DNA from: Flavobacterium psychraerolatum
Lineage (GTDB): Bacteria > Bacteroidota > Bacteroidia > Flavobacteriales > Flavobacteriaceae
DNA: 64,000 nt
Assembly: GCF_025960985.1 (NCBI RefSeq)
Contig: NZ_JAOQMX010000008.1
Location: 1-64,000 of the forward strand
Direction: 5' to 3'
Shown here: one piece after another, positions 1 through 9,931 of the stretch
Layout: each line of letters starts with the position of its first letter
How positions within the stretch are numbered: the first letter of the stretch is position 1
Notes under the pieces: generated by a model
Seen by the model: only the letters and a program-made list of their open reading frames with translations
Databases searched by the model: none
What the model was told of the DNA's origin: nothing
Made by a program: the position numbers and the translations under genes

Positions 1-40
1 CAGAGAACTCTATGAGATTTTGACCTTTAAAAATTTCCAT
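1..40 (-). CDS. Partial CDS start, possible IS1595-type transposase
   Basis: An ATG at position 40 opens a frame that runs off the left edge of the window and encodes MEIFKGQNLIEFS. From memory, several flavobacterial IS1595-family transposases begin with a very similar stretch (FKGQNLxEFS). Only 13 residues are visible, so this is a hint and not an identification. It could equally be a chance open frame. Confidence 0.25.
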   Translation of the reverse strand, partial: MEIFKGQNLIEFS

Positions 41-140
41 TATTTCTATGTTTTTCAATACTTTAAAGATATGAATTTAACTGCTTACCTCAAAACAATT
101 ATTAGATTTACCTCTACTAATTCTGTATGTAAACAACAAA

Positions 141-470
141 TTAATTATCTTCTTTGGCGATACTATCTCCCTCGAATTCGATGATATAAATATCCTCACT
201 ATCCTTTTTCATAAAATATTTTTCACGAGCGTACTTCTCAATTTGTTCTGGATTTTTGAGTTGTTTTATTTGCTTCTCATCCTTCTTTATTTCTTCTTGG
301 TAGTAAGTCCTATTTTCTTCTAATTCCGTAATTTGATTATCCAAAATACGGTGATCGAAAAAAGAATAGTTATCTAAAAAAACCATCCAAATACCAAAAA
401 ACAACAATACCCACATGTATTTATTGCTAAGAAACTTAAACCATGCTTTATCTTTGTAGGGATTGGCCAT
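141..470 (-). CDS. DivIC/FtsB-family septum formation initiator
   Basis: Small bitopic membrane protein of about 109 residues. A short cytoplasmic N-terminus is followed by one membrane segment (about residues 19-34, YMWVLLFFGIWMVFL) and an extracytoplasmic coiled coil (about 38-70, rich in Glu and Lys). The KNPEQIEKYAREKYFMKK stretch is the usual FtsB/DivIC C-terminal signature. Family members bridge early and late divisome proteins together with FtsL and FtsQ/DivIB. The frame is open 15 codons further upstream, but the start at MANPYKDKAW fits homologues better. It lies 103 bp downstream of the uridine kinase gene on the same strand, which suggests co-transcription. Confidence 0.85.
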   Translation of the reverse strand: MANPYKDKAWFKFLSNKYMWVLLFFGIWMVFLDNYSFFDHRILDNQITELEENRTYYQEEIKKDEKQIKQLKNPEQIEKYAREKYFMKKDSEDIYIIEFEGDSIAKEDN

Positions 471-573
471 TGTACAGATTTTATTGTCAAAAAACAGCTG
501 TAAATAAATCATCAAAATGATATAATTACTAAATGCTTTTAAACTTACTAATTGGATATAAAATTACAATAAA

Positions 574-1182
574 TTAGAGTAATTTTTGATTTATTAAGGC
601 ACGAACTACTTCGATTGCAACACGATTGTGTCTATCATTCGGGATAATGATATCTGCAAATGCTTTTGTTGGTTCAATAAATTGCTGGTGCATTGGTTTT
701 AAGGTATTTTGATAACGACTTAATACCTCGTCCATATCCCTACCTCTTTCTGAGATATCACGTTTCAAACGTCTAATTAATCGTTCATCCGAATCAGCAT
801 GAACAAAGATTTTTACATCGAATAAATCACGAAGTTCTGGATTGGTAAAAATCAAAATCCCTTCTACAATTAATACTTTACGCGGATGAGTACTCACATA
901 ATCCTCTGTCCTATTATGCGTCACAAAAGAGTAAATAGGTTGATTAATCGTTTCTCCTGCTTTCAAACCTTTTAAATGACTTACTAAAAGTTCAAAATCA
1001 ATAGCTCGTGGATGATCAAAATTTATTAAAGCACGCTCCTCAAAACTTAGATGATGGGTACAATTATAATAAGAATCTTGGGAAAGAATGCCTACTTCTG
1101 CCTCTGGAAATTGATTTATAATTTGATTAACAACAGTTGTTTTTCCACTTCCTGTTCCTCCGGCAATTCCAATAATTAGCAT
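574..1182 (-). CDS. udk: Uridine kinase
   Basis: Cytoplasmic enzyme of 202 residues that phosphorylates uridine and cytidine with ATP or GTP in pyrimidine salvage. A P-loop (GGTGSGKT, residues 8-15) lies at the N-terminus. It is followed by the QDSYY motif of the nucleoside-binding region, the NFDHPRAIDF motif and VEGILIF, all typical of the uridine kinase/PRK superfamily. Length matches the bacterial Udk family (about 205-215 residues). It lies upstream of the DivIC-like gene on the same strand. The 130 bp on the other side hold no gene. Confidence 0.95.
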   Translation of the reverse strand: MLIIGIAGGTGSGKTTVVNQIINQFPEAEVGILSQDSYYNCTHHLSFEERALINFDHPRAIDFELLVSHLKGLKAGETINQPIYSFVTHNRTEDYVSTHPRKVLIVEGILIFTNPELRDLFDVKIFVHADSDERLIRRLKRDISERGRDMDEVLSRYQNTLKPMHQQFIEPTKAFADIIIPNDRHNRVAIEVVRALINQKLL

Positions 1183-1312
1183 ATTTTGTTTATTTTCTGG
1201 TAATAAAGCACAAAAATAAGAATTAAAATGAATGCCCTTTTACTTTTACAATAAACATTTCAACAAGATTAATTTTAACATCAACTAAGAAATAAATATC
1301 CAAAGACTATAT

Positions 1313-3172
1313 CTACAAAACATGGTTGACTTGTACTACACGTTTTGCGTAATAACTTTCTTTTACTGATGAAATGATCACACCTGAATTAGAGGCATGA
1401 ATAAACTTAACATCTCCATCTATAGCTTCTACGACCATACCAACATGATTGATTCGACTCCCACCTCTGGTTTTAAAAAAGATAAGGTCTCCTTTTTTGG
1501 CATTATCAACCTCTACTACAGTACCATAGCGTGATTGCTCTAAAGAAGTTCGCGGTAATTGTATATCGTGGGCTGCATAGGTAACACACATTAAACCCGA
1601 ACAGTCAAAACCATCTCTAGTCGTTCCGCCCATACGGTAACGAATTCCCAAGTTATCAGAAGCTGTAGAAACTAACCCATCAGCAAACTCAACACCATAA
1701 TTGAATCCAGGTTTTTTATCCTCGGCCGCAGCAATTTCCATATTTCGCTGTTTTTCTTCTGAAGAAATATTCACCACAGTCGATTTTTGAATAGTTAGAA
1801 CAGAACCTACAATCAATTTCCGATGTATTTTAGGATTCATTTCCTCTAATTCTTTAACTGTAATTCCAAAATCAGTAGCAATTCCGTACTTAGTTTCTTT
1901 TGCTAAAACAACATGCGTAATAAGAGCATCCGTTTTACTTTCAATAGTAGGATCAATAATCGGTTCTTGTGTAGCATTTTGATTTAACGTCTTTTTATCT
2001 TGAATAGTCGCAGTTAAATTCCCTGATGGAATAATCAACTTTTGCCCTATTCTAAGACCCTGACCATCAAATAAATAATTTGCTTTATCTAGATCCTCCA
2101 CCGTAATACCATACTCTTTTGCAATACCATATTTTGTTTGCTTTGCTAGTACCTCATGTTCAATAATTTCACTTGGAGTAATTAATTGTTTTGAAGCTAT
2201 AGTCTCAATTGTTTTTTCTGCCGTAATTTTCTTTTCAATAATAGCAGGTTTTATAACCTTAACCTCTTCAACAGCTTTTGTATCTACTACTAATTCTGGA
2301 ATATATTTCTTGACTGGTATAACAATTTTTTGTCCAACTTTTAATTCTTCTGTTTGTAAAACTGGATTTGCAACATCCAATGCCGCTACAGTAATCCCAT
2401 GTTCTTTAGCAATATTGTATTTGGTATCCTTAGGAAGAACCTCATATTCTATTCCGCTAACCGCCCCTACTATTTTTTCATCCGTTTTAACTACCGACTT
2501 ATTTTCTATTTTCACGGGAATTTTAGCTGCTTCAGCAATAACTACTTCTTGATTTGGGACATACTTTTTCACTGGAATTAGTATTTTTTGGCCTACTTTC
2601 AAGTCTTGGGTTTGCAAAATAGGATTTGCTTTATCTAAGTAAGCAACGGTTATCCCATAATCTTTAGCAATACTGTATTTAGTTTGTTTAGGCAACACTT
2701 CATAATCAATTCCCTCAAAAGAACCCACAACTACCTCATTATTAGTCGGTTTTAGTGCAGGAACTTCAGTTTTTACTTCCTTACCACCTGAAATAATTAT
2801 TTTTTGTCCGATTTGCAGCCCTGCATCTTTAATTGATGGGTTACTTTTGTACAACTCATCAACCGTTACTCCATACTTTCTTGCAATACTGTAAGGTGAT
2901 TCTTTGGCTTCAACTACATGAGTAGTTTCATTAGAAATACTGGAACCCGTTTTAGCCGTAACAAAAGGAATTAATAATGTGGATTTAAATTTTATTCCTT
3001 TTTTAGCTTCGGGATTAAGCTCATAAATCTCTTTTATAGTAACATTATATTGTTGTGCTATTTTTGAGATTGTCTCACCTTTCGAAACAATATGTTCTGT
3101 AGTTTTTTGCTGTGAAAATGCCGTAAACCCTATTAATGAAACCGAAACTAAAATCCAACTATAACACTTCAT
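1313..3172 (-). CDS. LysM-repeat NlpC/P60 peptidoglycan hydrolase
   Basis: Secreted cell-wall hydrolase of 619 residues. A signal peptide (about 1-20, cleavage near AFSQ) is followed by six LysM-type repeats, roughly at 26-70, 84-129, 155-200, 240-287, 336-380 and 420-460. A C-terminal NlpC/P60 peptidase domain starts near 495. Catalytic Cys524 (DCSG) and His576 (INHVG) are present, with His592 as the likely third polar residue. The LysM units bind glycan strands and the peptidase cleaves stem peptides. Repeats 3-6 depart from the usual GDT-type start and carry a (K/Q/D/E)TKY(S/N/G)IA motif. The gene is preceded by a 248-bp gap and appears to be a single transcription unit. Confidence 0.9.
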   Translation of the reverse strand: MKCYSWILVSVSLIGFTAFSQQKTTEHIVSKGETISKIAQQYNVTIKEIYELNPEAKKGIKFKSTLLIPFVTAKTGSSISNETTHVVEAKESPYSIARKYGVTVDELYKSNPSIKDAGLQIGQKIIISGGKEVKTEVPALKPTNNEVVVGSFEGIDYEVLPKQTKYSIAKDYGITVAYLDKANPILQTQDLKVGQKILIPVKKYVPNQEVVIAEAAKIPVKIENKSVVKTDEKIVGAVSGIEYEVLPKDTKYNIAKEHGITVAALDVANPVLQTEELKVGQKIVIPVKKYIPELVVDTKAVEEVKVIKPAIIEKKITAEKTIETIASKQLITPSEIIEHEVLAKQTKYGIAKEYGITVEDLDKANYLFDGQGLRIGQKLIIPSGNLTATIQDKKTLNQNATQEPIIDPTIESKTDALITHVVLAKETKYGIATDFGITVKELEEMNPKIHRKLIVGSVLTIQKSTVVNISSEEKQRNMEIAAAEDKKPGFNYGVEFADGLVSTASDNLGIRYRMGGTTRDGFDCSGLMCVTYAAHDIQLPRTSLEQSRYGTVVEVDNAKKGDLIFFKTRGGSRINHVGMVVEAIDGDVKFIHASNSGVIISSVKESYYAKRVVQVNHVL

Positions 3173-3371
3173 ACAATTAATTCGTTTTTATTATAAAAAA
3201 AATGGCTAAAACTAATACTACTTAAAAAGAAAGATTATAGTTTATTATTTAAACTTATTCTCGAAAAAATAAATTAACACCATTCACAGAACGCAAAATT
3301 AGCCCATTTATGCAAATATCGCACTTTTTTTAACAACTCTTTATAGTCCTTTTAATAATAATAAATTAAAA

Positions 3372-3397
3372 AAGCGCCCTGTTTACACAGAGCGCTT
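3372..3397 (-). terminator. Intrinsic terminator after mitochondrial-type aconitase
   Basis: Hairpin AAGCGC/GCGCTT with an inner CTGT/ACAG stem and one mismatch. Read on the minus strand it is followed by a run of T residues. It lies 24 bp beyond the aconitase stop codon. Confidence 0.75.
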
Positions 3398-3420
3398 GAG
3401 AAATATAATTTAAAAAATAT

Positions 3421-5682
3421 CTATGCTTCAGCAGCAATTAAGTTCAAAGCTGATCCCGCAACATACCAACCAATTTGACCTGCATTATAGGTATGGTTTG
3501 CTAAGATTAAATCTTTAGTTCCATCAGCATGTACAAATTCGATTGTCAACGGTTTACCTGGAGCAAAATCAACTAAATCAACAATATTAATAGTATCATC
3601 CTCTTGAATTTTATCATAATCAGATTCTGTTGCAAATGTCAATCCAAGAAGTCCTTGTTTTTTAAGATTAGTTTCATGAATACGTGCAAAAGATTTCACC
3701 AATACTGCTTTCACTCCTAGAAAACGAGGTTCCATTGCAGCATGCTCACGAGAAGAACCTTCCCCGTAATTATGATCTCCAACTACTATAGAAGGAACTC
3801 CTGCAGCCTTGTATGCACGGGCTACAGCGGGAACAGCATCATAAGTACCTGTTAATTGATTTTTCACAGAGTTTGTCTTTTGATTGAAAGCATTAACCGC
3901 ACCAATCAACATATTATTCGAAATATTATCTAAATGCCCACGGAAACGCAACCATGGTCCAGCCATAGAAATATGATCTGTTGTACATTTACCAAATGCT
4001 TTAATCAACAACTTAGCACCTGTAATATTTTTACCATCCCAAGCTTCAAAAGGAGCTAATAATTGCAAACGATCAGAAGATGAATCAACTTCAATCTTTA
4101 TAGCAGAACCATCTTGTGCCGGAGCTTGAAAACCATTATCATCTACCTCAAAACCTTTTTTTGGTAATTCATCACCATAAGGTGCCGTTAACTTCACTTC
4201 TTCCCCATTATCATTTAATAGAGTATCTGTAAGTGGATTAAAATCTAACCTTCCTGCAATTGCTAAGGCCGCAACCATTTCTGGCGACGTCACAAACGCA
4301 TGCGTATTCGGGTTACCATCTGCCCTTTTAGAGAAATTACGATTGAAGGAATGTACAATTGTATTTTTTTCTTGTTTATCAGCACCTGCTCTATCCCACT
4401 GTCCAATACATGGCCCACAAGCATTTGTAAATACTTTAGTTCCCATTTTTTCAAAAGCGGCAATCATACCATCTCTTTCTATAGTGTAGCGTATTTGCTC
4501 AGAACCAGGATTAACACCAAACTCCGCTTTAGGAGTAATACCATGTTCTACAGCTTGATTCACAATTGACACTGCACGAGCCATATCTTCATAAGAAGAG
4601 TTGGTACAAGATCCGATTAATCCCCATTCCACTTTTACTGGCCATCCATTAGCTTTTGCTTCAGCTTTCATTTCAGAAACAGGAGTACCTCTATCTGGCG
4701 TAAAAGGGCCATTAATATGTGGTTCTAATTCTGATAGGTTGATTTCGATCACTTGATCAAAATATTGTTCTGGATTAGCATATACATCATCATCTCCAGT
4801 TAAGTAAGAGGCAACCTTATCAGCTGCATCTACAACATCTTGACGACCGGTTGCAGACAAATACCTTCTCATTGAATCATCATAACCAAATGTAGAAGTT
4901 GTTGCACCAATTTCAGCACCCATATTACAAATGGTACCTTTACCCGTACATGACATATTTGTGGCACCTTCACCAAAATATTCAACAATAGCTCCAGTTC
5001 CTCCTTTTACAGTAAGAATATCGGCTACTTTTAAAATCACATCTTTTGGTGCAGTCCAACCAGATAATTTACCTGTTAACTTCACTCCTATTAATTTAGG
5101 AAACTTCAATTCCCAACCCATTCCAGACATGACATCAACGGCATCAGCTCCACCAACACCAATTGCCAGCATCCCTAATCCACCTGCATTTACTGTATGC
5201 GAATCGGTTCCAATCATCATTCCTCCAGGGAAAGCATAATTTTCTAACACAATTTGATGAATAATTCCCGAACCTGGTTTCCAGAAACCAATACCATACT
5301 TATCTGAAACAGACGAAAGAAAATCAAAAACTTCACTGGATTGTTTTTTCGCAAATGCTAAATCTTTTTCGGCACCTACTTTTGCCAAAATTAAGTGATC
5401 ACAATGCACAGTTGTAGGAACAGCAACATTTTTCTTACCTGCATGCATAAATTGCAACAAAGCCATTTGTGCAGTTGCATCTTGACATGCTACCCTATCT
5501 GGTGCAAAATCCACATAGTCAACTCCTTTTTTGTACGCTACTTGGGCTTTACCTTCCCAAAGGTGACTATATAAAATCTTCTCTGTCAAAGTAAGTGGAC
5601 GACCTACAATCTCACGTGCTGCATCAACACGACTTGTCATGTTGTCGTACACTTTTTTTATCATTTCAATATCAAATGCCAT
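3421..5682 (-). CDS. Aconitate hydratase, mitochondrial type
   Basis: Enzyme of 753 residues that interconverts citrate and isocitrate in the TCA cycle. The three [4Fe-4S] ligands are visible as Cys359 (GSCTNSS), Cys422 and Cys425 ([10 protein letters not shown]). Substrate-loop motifs (GTDSHT near 158, [19 protein letters not shown] near 445, GSSREHAA in the swivel domain) are intact. Length and sequence match the mitochondrial aconitase subgroup (about 755-780 residues), not the longer AcnA/IRP1 subgroup. An AcnB-type aconitase lies directly upstream but is separated by a strong terminator, so this gene probably has its own promoter in the 52 bp before its start. Confidence 0.95.
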   Translation of the reverse strand: MAFDIEMIKKVYDNMTSRVDAAREIVGRPLTLTEKILYSHLWEGKAQVAYKKGVDYVDFAPDRVACQDATAQMALLQFMHAGKKNVAVPTTVHCDHLILAKVGAEKDLAFAKKQSSEVFDFLSSVSDKYGIGFWKPGSGIIHQIVLENYAFPGGMMIGTDSHTVNAGGLGMLAIGVGGADAVDVMSGMGWELKFPKLIGVKLTGKLSGWTAPKDVILKVADILTVKGGTGAIVEYFGEGATNMSCTGKGTICNMGAEIGATTSTFGYDDSMRRYLSATGRQDVVDAADKVASYLTGDDDVYANPEQYFDQVIEINLSELEPHINGPFTPDRGTPVSEMKAEAKANGWPVKVEWGLIGSCTNSSYEDMARAVSIVNQAVEHGITPKAEFGVNPGSEQIRYTIERDGMIAAFEKMGTKVFTNACGPCIGQWDRAGADKQEKNTIVHSFNRNFSKRADGNPNTHAFVTSPEMVAALAIAGRLDFNPLTDTLLNDNGEEVKLTAPYGDELPKKGFEVDDNGFQAPAQDGSAIKIEVDSSSDRLQLLAPFEAWDGKNITGAKLLIKAFGKCTTDHISMAGPWLRFRGHLDNISNNMLIGAVNAFNQKTNSVKNQLTGTYDAVPAVARAYKAAGVPSIVVGDHNYGEGSSREHAAMEPRFLGVKAVLVKSFARIHETNLKKQGLLGLTFATESDYDKIQEDDTINIVDLVDFAPGKPLTIEFVHADGTKDLILANHTYNAGQIGWYVAGSALNLIAAEA

Positions 5683-5734
5683 ATGTGTAGTTGTTTTTTA
5701 TTATTGTATTTTGATACCACAAGATACAAAAAAT

Positions 5735-5768
5735 AAAAAAAGCCTGAGTCATAGACTCAGGCTTTTTG
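5735..5768 (-). terminator. Terminator between the two aconitase genes
   Basis: Perfect stem AAAAAGCCTGAGTC / GACTCAGGCTTTTT with a very short loop and A/T tracts on both sides. It ends acnB transcription and separates it from the following aconitase gene. Confidence 0.9.
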
Positions 5769-5791
5769 ATATAATTAACAATTCTTACTAA

Positions 5792-8563
5792 TTATTGAAC
5801 CAATAATTTATGAGATGGAGCAAATTGCGTTAGGTTAATTCCTTTTACAGCTGCTTTATATTCTTCCATAGTTGGTGTTCTACCTAATATAGTAGACAAT
5901 ACCACTACTGGAGTAGAAGATAATAAAGATTCTCCTTTTTTACCTTCAGAATCTTCCACTACACGCCCTTGAAAAAGACGAGTTGAAGTTGCCATTACAG
6001 TATCTCCTTTTGCTGCTTTTTCTTGGTTACCCATACATAAGTTACAACCAGGACGCTCTAAGTAAAGAATATTTTCATACCCAGTACGCGCAACCCCTTT
6101 TGGAGCATTATCATCAAATTCGAAACCAGAATATTTTTGCAACACTTCCCAGTCACCTTCTGCTTTCAACTCATCAACAATGTTGTACGTTGGTGGAGCA
6201 ACAACTAATGGTGCTTTAAATTCTACTTTACCAAATTGTGCATCAATATTTTTAAGCATTTGCGAAAGGATTTTTAAATCTCCTTTGTGAACCATACATG
6301 ATCCAACAAATCCTAAATCAACTTTTTTAGTTCCACCATAAAATGATAGTGGTCTAATAGTGTCGTGTGTATATCTTTTAGAAACATCTGCATTATTAAC
6401 GTCTGGATCTGCAATCATTGGCTCTTGTACAATGTCAAGATCAATAACAACTTCTGCATAATATTTTGCATTAGCATCTGGGGTTAAAGCTGGTTTAGCA
6501 CCAGATCTAATATCAGCGATTCTATTATCAGCGATAGCGATCAAACCTTTAAGAACTTGTTTCGCATTATCCATCCCTTTATCAATCATGATTTGGATTC
6601 TTTTCTTAGCAATCAACAATGATTCGATCAAAGTTTCATCCTCAGAAATACAGATAGAAGCCTTTGCTTTCATCTCTGCTGTCCAGTCTGTAAAAGTAAA
6701 GGCCTGATCTGCGGTAAGTGTACCTAAGTGTACTTCGATAATCCTACCTTGAAATACATTTTCCCCACCAAATTGTTTCAACATTTGAGATTGAGTAGCG
6801 TGAACTACATCACGGAAATCCATATAGGTTTTCATATCCCCTTTGAAAGTCACTTTTACTGACTCTGGAATTGGCATTGAAGCTTCACCAGTAGCCAATG
6901 CAAGCGCAACTGTACCTGAATCGGCACCAAAAGCAACACCTTTTGACATTCTTGTATGAGAGTCACCACCGATAATGATAGCCCACTCATCAACAGTAAT
7001 ATCATTCAATACTTTATGAATAACATCTGTCATTGCAAGGTATTCTCCTTTAGGATCACGTGCAGTAATCAAACCAAAGTCATTCATGAATTTCATCAAT
7101 CTAGGAATATTTGCTTTCGACTTATTATCCCAAACCGATGCAGTATGACAACCTGATTGGTAAGCACCATCAACAATAGGAGAAATAACTGTAGCAGCCA
7201 TAGACTCTAACTCTTGAGAGGTCATCAAACCTGTAGTATCTTGAGACCCTACAATGTTCACCTCTACACGTACATCTGATCCTGCGTGTAACACTTTACC
7301 AGGCGTTGTTCCAACTGCATTTTTATTAAAGATTTTCTCCACAGCAGTAAGTCCTTGTCCTTCAACAGAAACTTCTTTTGAAGCTGCAAAAACTGGAACA
7401 ATAGCAATACCTAAAGTTTTTGAGGCAAAAGTTTGTAATTTTTTACCAAAAACAATAGCGTAAGAACCGCCTGCTTTTATAAATTCCATTTTTTGAGGAG
7501 TAAAAGCTTTTGAAATATCTTTTAGCTCCTTATCCCCATTGTATAATTTTTTTGTTTTAGTATTGATCGTAAGCACAGTACCTGTAGCGACAGAATATGC
7601 TTCTTCTAGAGCAACATCTCCGTTTTCATTACGAACGGCATTTCCTTTTTCATCAACTACTTTAACCCAGTTTTGAAGGTCTAACCCAATTCCACCAGTA
7701 ACATCAACCGTAGTCAAGAAAATTGGAGAAATTCCGTTTGTACCCGCTACAATTGGAGCGATATTAATAAAAGGAACATAAGGACTTGCTTTTCTACCTG
7801 TCCATAATGCTACGTTATTCACACCTGACATTCTTGATGATCCAACACCCATTGTCCCTTTTTCAGCAATTAACATCACACTTTTATCCGGATGTTGCGC
7901 TTGCAAAGCTTGAATTTCAGCTTGTGCTTCAGGAGAAATCAAACATTTTCCATGTAATTCACGGTCAGAACGAGAGTGAGCTTGGTTTCCTGGAGACAAT
8001 AAATCTGTAGAAATATCTCCTTCACCCGCTACATAAGTCACTACTTTAATTTCTTCAACAACTTCTGGAAGTTTTGTAAAGAATTCTGCTTTCGCATAAC
8101 TTTCCAAAATTTCTTTTGCAACAACGTTTCCAGCTTTAAATGCAGCTTCTAAACGATCTGTATCTGCTTCGTAAAGGAAAAATTGTGTTTTAAGTACTTT
8201 CGCAGCTTCTGTAGCAATTGTAACATCATTACCTAGAGCCAAATCAAGCAAAACTTCCATTGAAGGTCCACCTTTCATATGTGATAATAATTCAAAAGCA
8301 AAAACAGGAGTAATTTCGTTCACAACAGATTCACCAAGAATAATTTCTTTTAAAAACACAGCTTTTACCGCTGCAGCTGGAGTAGTTCCAGGAACAACAT
8401 TATAAGTAAAAAATTTAAGAGAATCTACGCGATCTGCGTGACCTGAATCTTTTATTTGTGCAATGATTGCGCTTAACAATTCAGCACCATCAATTGGTTT
8501 TGGATTAAGTCCTTGACCTTTTCGTTCTTCGATTTCTTGTAGATAATCGTTATAAATGTTCAT
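5792..8563 (-). CDS. acnB: Bifunctional aconitate hydratase 2 / 2-methylisocitrate dehydratase
   Basis: AcnB-type aconitase of 923 residues, somewhat longer than the E. coli enzyme (865). The N-terminal helical HEAT-like domain and the swivel domain (MGVGSSRMSGVNN) precede the catalytic domains, as is typical of AcnB. Cluster ligands are the Cys in GSCMVHKGD and the two in PGCNLCMGN. The product works in the TCA cycle and, in other bacteria, also in the 2-methylcitrate cycle; no prpBC genes are visible here to support the second role. A candidate -7 box TAAATTTG lies about 93 bp upstream of the start. The gene ends at a strong terminator. Confidence 0.95.
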   Translation of the reverse strand: MNIYNDYLQEIEERKGQGLNPKPIDGAELLSAIIAQIKDSGHADRVDSLKFFTYNVVPGTTPAAAVKAVFLKEIILGESVVNEITPVFAFELLSHMKGGPSMEVLLDLALGNDVTIATEAAKVLKTQFFLYEADTDRLEAAFKAGNVVAKEILESYAKAEFFTKLPEVVEEIKVVTYVAGEGDISTDLLSPGNQAHSRSDRELHGKCLISPEAQAEIQALQAQHPDKSVMLIAEKGTMGVGSSRMSGVNNVALWTGRKASPYVPFINIAPIVAGTNGISPIFLTTVDVTGGIGLDLQNWVKVVDEKGNAVRNENGDVALEEAYSVATGTVLTINTKTKKLYNGDKELKDISKAFTPQKMEFIKAGGSYAIVFGKKLQTFASKTLGIAIVPVFAASKEVSVEGQGLTAVEKIFNKNAVGTTPGKVLHAGSDVRVEVNIVGSQDTTGLMTSQELESMAATVISPIVDGAYQSGCHTASVWDNKSKANIPRLMKFMNDFGLITARDPKGEYLAMTDVIHKVLNDITVDEWAIIIGGDSHTRMSKGVAFGADSGTVALALATGEASMPIPESVKVTFKGDMKTYMDFRDVVHATQSQMLKQFGGENVFQGRIIEVHLGTLTADQAFTFTDWTAEMKAKASICISEDETLIESLLIAKKRIQIMIDKGMDNAKQVLKGLIAIADNRIADIRSGAKPALTPDANAKYYAEVVIDLDIVQEPMIADPDVNNADVSKRYTHDTIRPLSFYGGTKKVDLGFVGSCMVHKGDLKILSQMLKNIDAQFGKVEFKAPLVVAPPTYNIVDELKAEGDWEVLQKYSGFEFDDNAPKGVARTGYENILYLERPGCNLCMGNQEKAAKGDTVMATSTRLFQGRVVEDSEGKKGESLLSSTPVVVLSTILGRTPTMEEYKAAVKGINLTQFAPSHKLLVQ

Positions 8564-8900
8564 AATAGATTTCTTTTCAATGTTAAAGGCTATTTATCTT
8601 GATCAACTCAATACAAAAAGCCATACTGTCTAGGTGTTTTTATTTATTTGTGTCGCAAATTTAGTTATTTAAGATGATATTTAAAAAAAATTAATTAATG
8701 TGATTTTTTTTATAACCAAATATTGCAAAATAACAATTTTGACTGTTTAAAATTATCAAATAATGCCTTTTTAACAACAATACTAATTAATCAATAATCA
8801 GTATCGTTTTTTCTAACAAAGTAGAAATGGAATGTTACATCAAAATACAAATCCACCACTCTAATTTACCTAAATATGATACTTCTTAAATAATTTTATT
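8564..8900. promoter_or_regulatory. Gene-free AT-rich region with candidate acnB promoter
   Basis: This 337-bp stretch holds no convincing gene. On the minus strand TAAATTTG at 8656-8663 matches the Bacteroidota -7 consensus TAnnTTTG and could drive acnB. No good -33 TTG is present at the usual spacing. No clear terminator was seen for the moxR gene that ends at 8901. Confidence 0.35.
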
Positions 8901-9854
8901 TTAAAGCAACTTCCCGATAATCATTTCTTCAGTAATCCCCTCAGCGTCTGCTTTGTAGTTTTTAATTATTCGGTGGCGTAATATCCCAACTGCGACTGCC
9001 TTAACGTCTTCAATATCAGGAGAAAACTTACCCTGAAAAGCTGCATGAGTTTTGGCTGCCAAAATTAAATTTTGTGAGGCTCTTGGCCCAGCTCCCCAGT
9101 CCAAATAGGTATTTACATACTCTGCAGCTAATACACTTTTAGGTCTTGTTTTACCCACCAAAGTCACTGCGTACTCAATCACATTATCTGCAACTGGAAT
9201 ACGACGTAATAATTGTTGAAAATCGATTATTTCTTGAGCTGTAAACAATGGCATTATTTGACTAACACTATCTGTCGTGGTTCTTTTCACTACTTCGACC
9301 TCTTCCAGAAACGAAGGATATTCTAGCTTTACTGCAAACATAAAACGGTCTAGTTGAGCTTCTGGTAGCGGATAGGTTCCCTCTTGCTCAATTGGGTTTT
9401 GCGTAGCCAAAACAAAATAAGGTAAATCCAATTTATAATTATGACCTGCAATTGTAACCGAACGCTCCTGCATAGCTTCTAGCAAAGCTGCCTGAGTTTT
9501 TGGTGGTGTTCTATTGATTTCATCTGCTAAAACAATATTAGAAAAGACAGGCCCTTTAATGAATTTAAAATGCCTATTTTCATCTAATATTTCACTTCCT
9601 AAAATATCCGAAGGCATCAAATCGGGTGTAAACTGAATCCTTTTAAACCCCAATCCCAATGCTTGGGAAAGTGTATTTACCATCAACGTTTTTGCTAATC
9701 CAGGAACCCCAACCAATAAAGCATGGCCACCAGAAAAAACACAAATCAATATTTGATCTACCACTTCATCTTGCCCTACAATTACTTTTGCGATTTCTTT
9801 TTTTAGCTCATTACGTTTCTGAACTAAATTATGGATTGCAGCTACATCTGACAT
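8901..9854 (-). CDS. MoxR-family AAA ATPase
   Basis: AAA+ ATPase of 317 residues. It shows the MoxR Walker A variant GVPGLAKT (about residue 48), Walker B with IVLADEINR, the sensor 1 region (FVLATQNPIEQEGTYPLPEAQLDRF) and the C-terminal lid. MoxR ATPases act as chaperone-like remodelers, usually next to DUF58 and von Willebrand A (BatA/BatB) proteins. None of these partners is adjacent here: the neighbours are a SurA-like isomerase and acnB, so the partner is unknown. It lies downstream of the isomerase gene but beyond a strong terminator. Confidence 0.9.
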   Translation of the reverse strand: MSDVAAIHNLVQKRNELKKEIAKVIVGQDEVVDQILICVFSGGHALLVGVPGLAKTLMVNTLSQALGLGFKRIQFTPDLMPSDILGSEILDENRHFKFIKGPVFSNIVLADEINRTPPKTQAALLEAMQERSVTIAGHNYKLDLPYFVLATQNPIEQEGTYPLPEAQLDRFMFAVKLEYPSFLEEVEVVKRTTTDSVSQIMPLFTAQEIIDFQQLLRRIPVADNVIEYAVTLVGKTRPKSVLAAEYVNTYLDWGAGPRASQNLILAAKTHAAFQGKFSPDIEDVKAVAVGILRHRIIKNYKADAEGITEEMIIGKLL

Positions 9855-9874
9855 TTGCGATATATTTTAAATTA

Positions 9875-9916
9875 AAAAAGAGTTAGTATTATGAAAACAT
9901 AAAACTAACTCTTTTT
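9875..9916 (-). terminator. Terminator after SurA-like gene
   Basis: Stem AAAAAGAGTTAGT / ACTAACTCTTTTT around a 16-nt loop, 15 bp after the isomerase stop. It is symmetric and could act in both directions. Confidence 0.85.
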
Positions 9917-9931
9917 ATCTATTCAATAAAA

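Noticed and set aside
2310-2581. Plus-strand open frames inside the LysM gene
   Set aside because: They lie opposite the repeated LysM region, mirror its repeat pattern and have no recognisable protein features.
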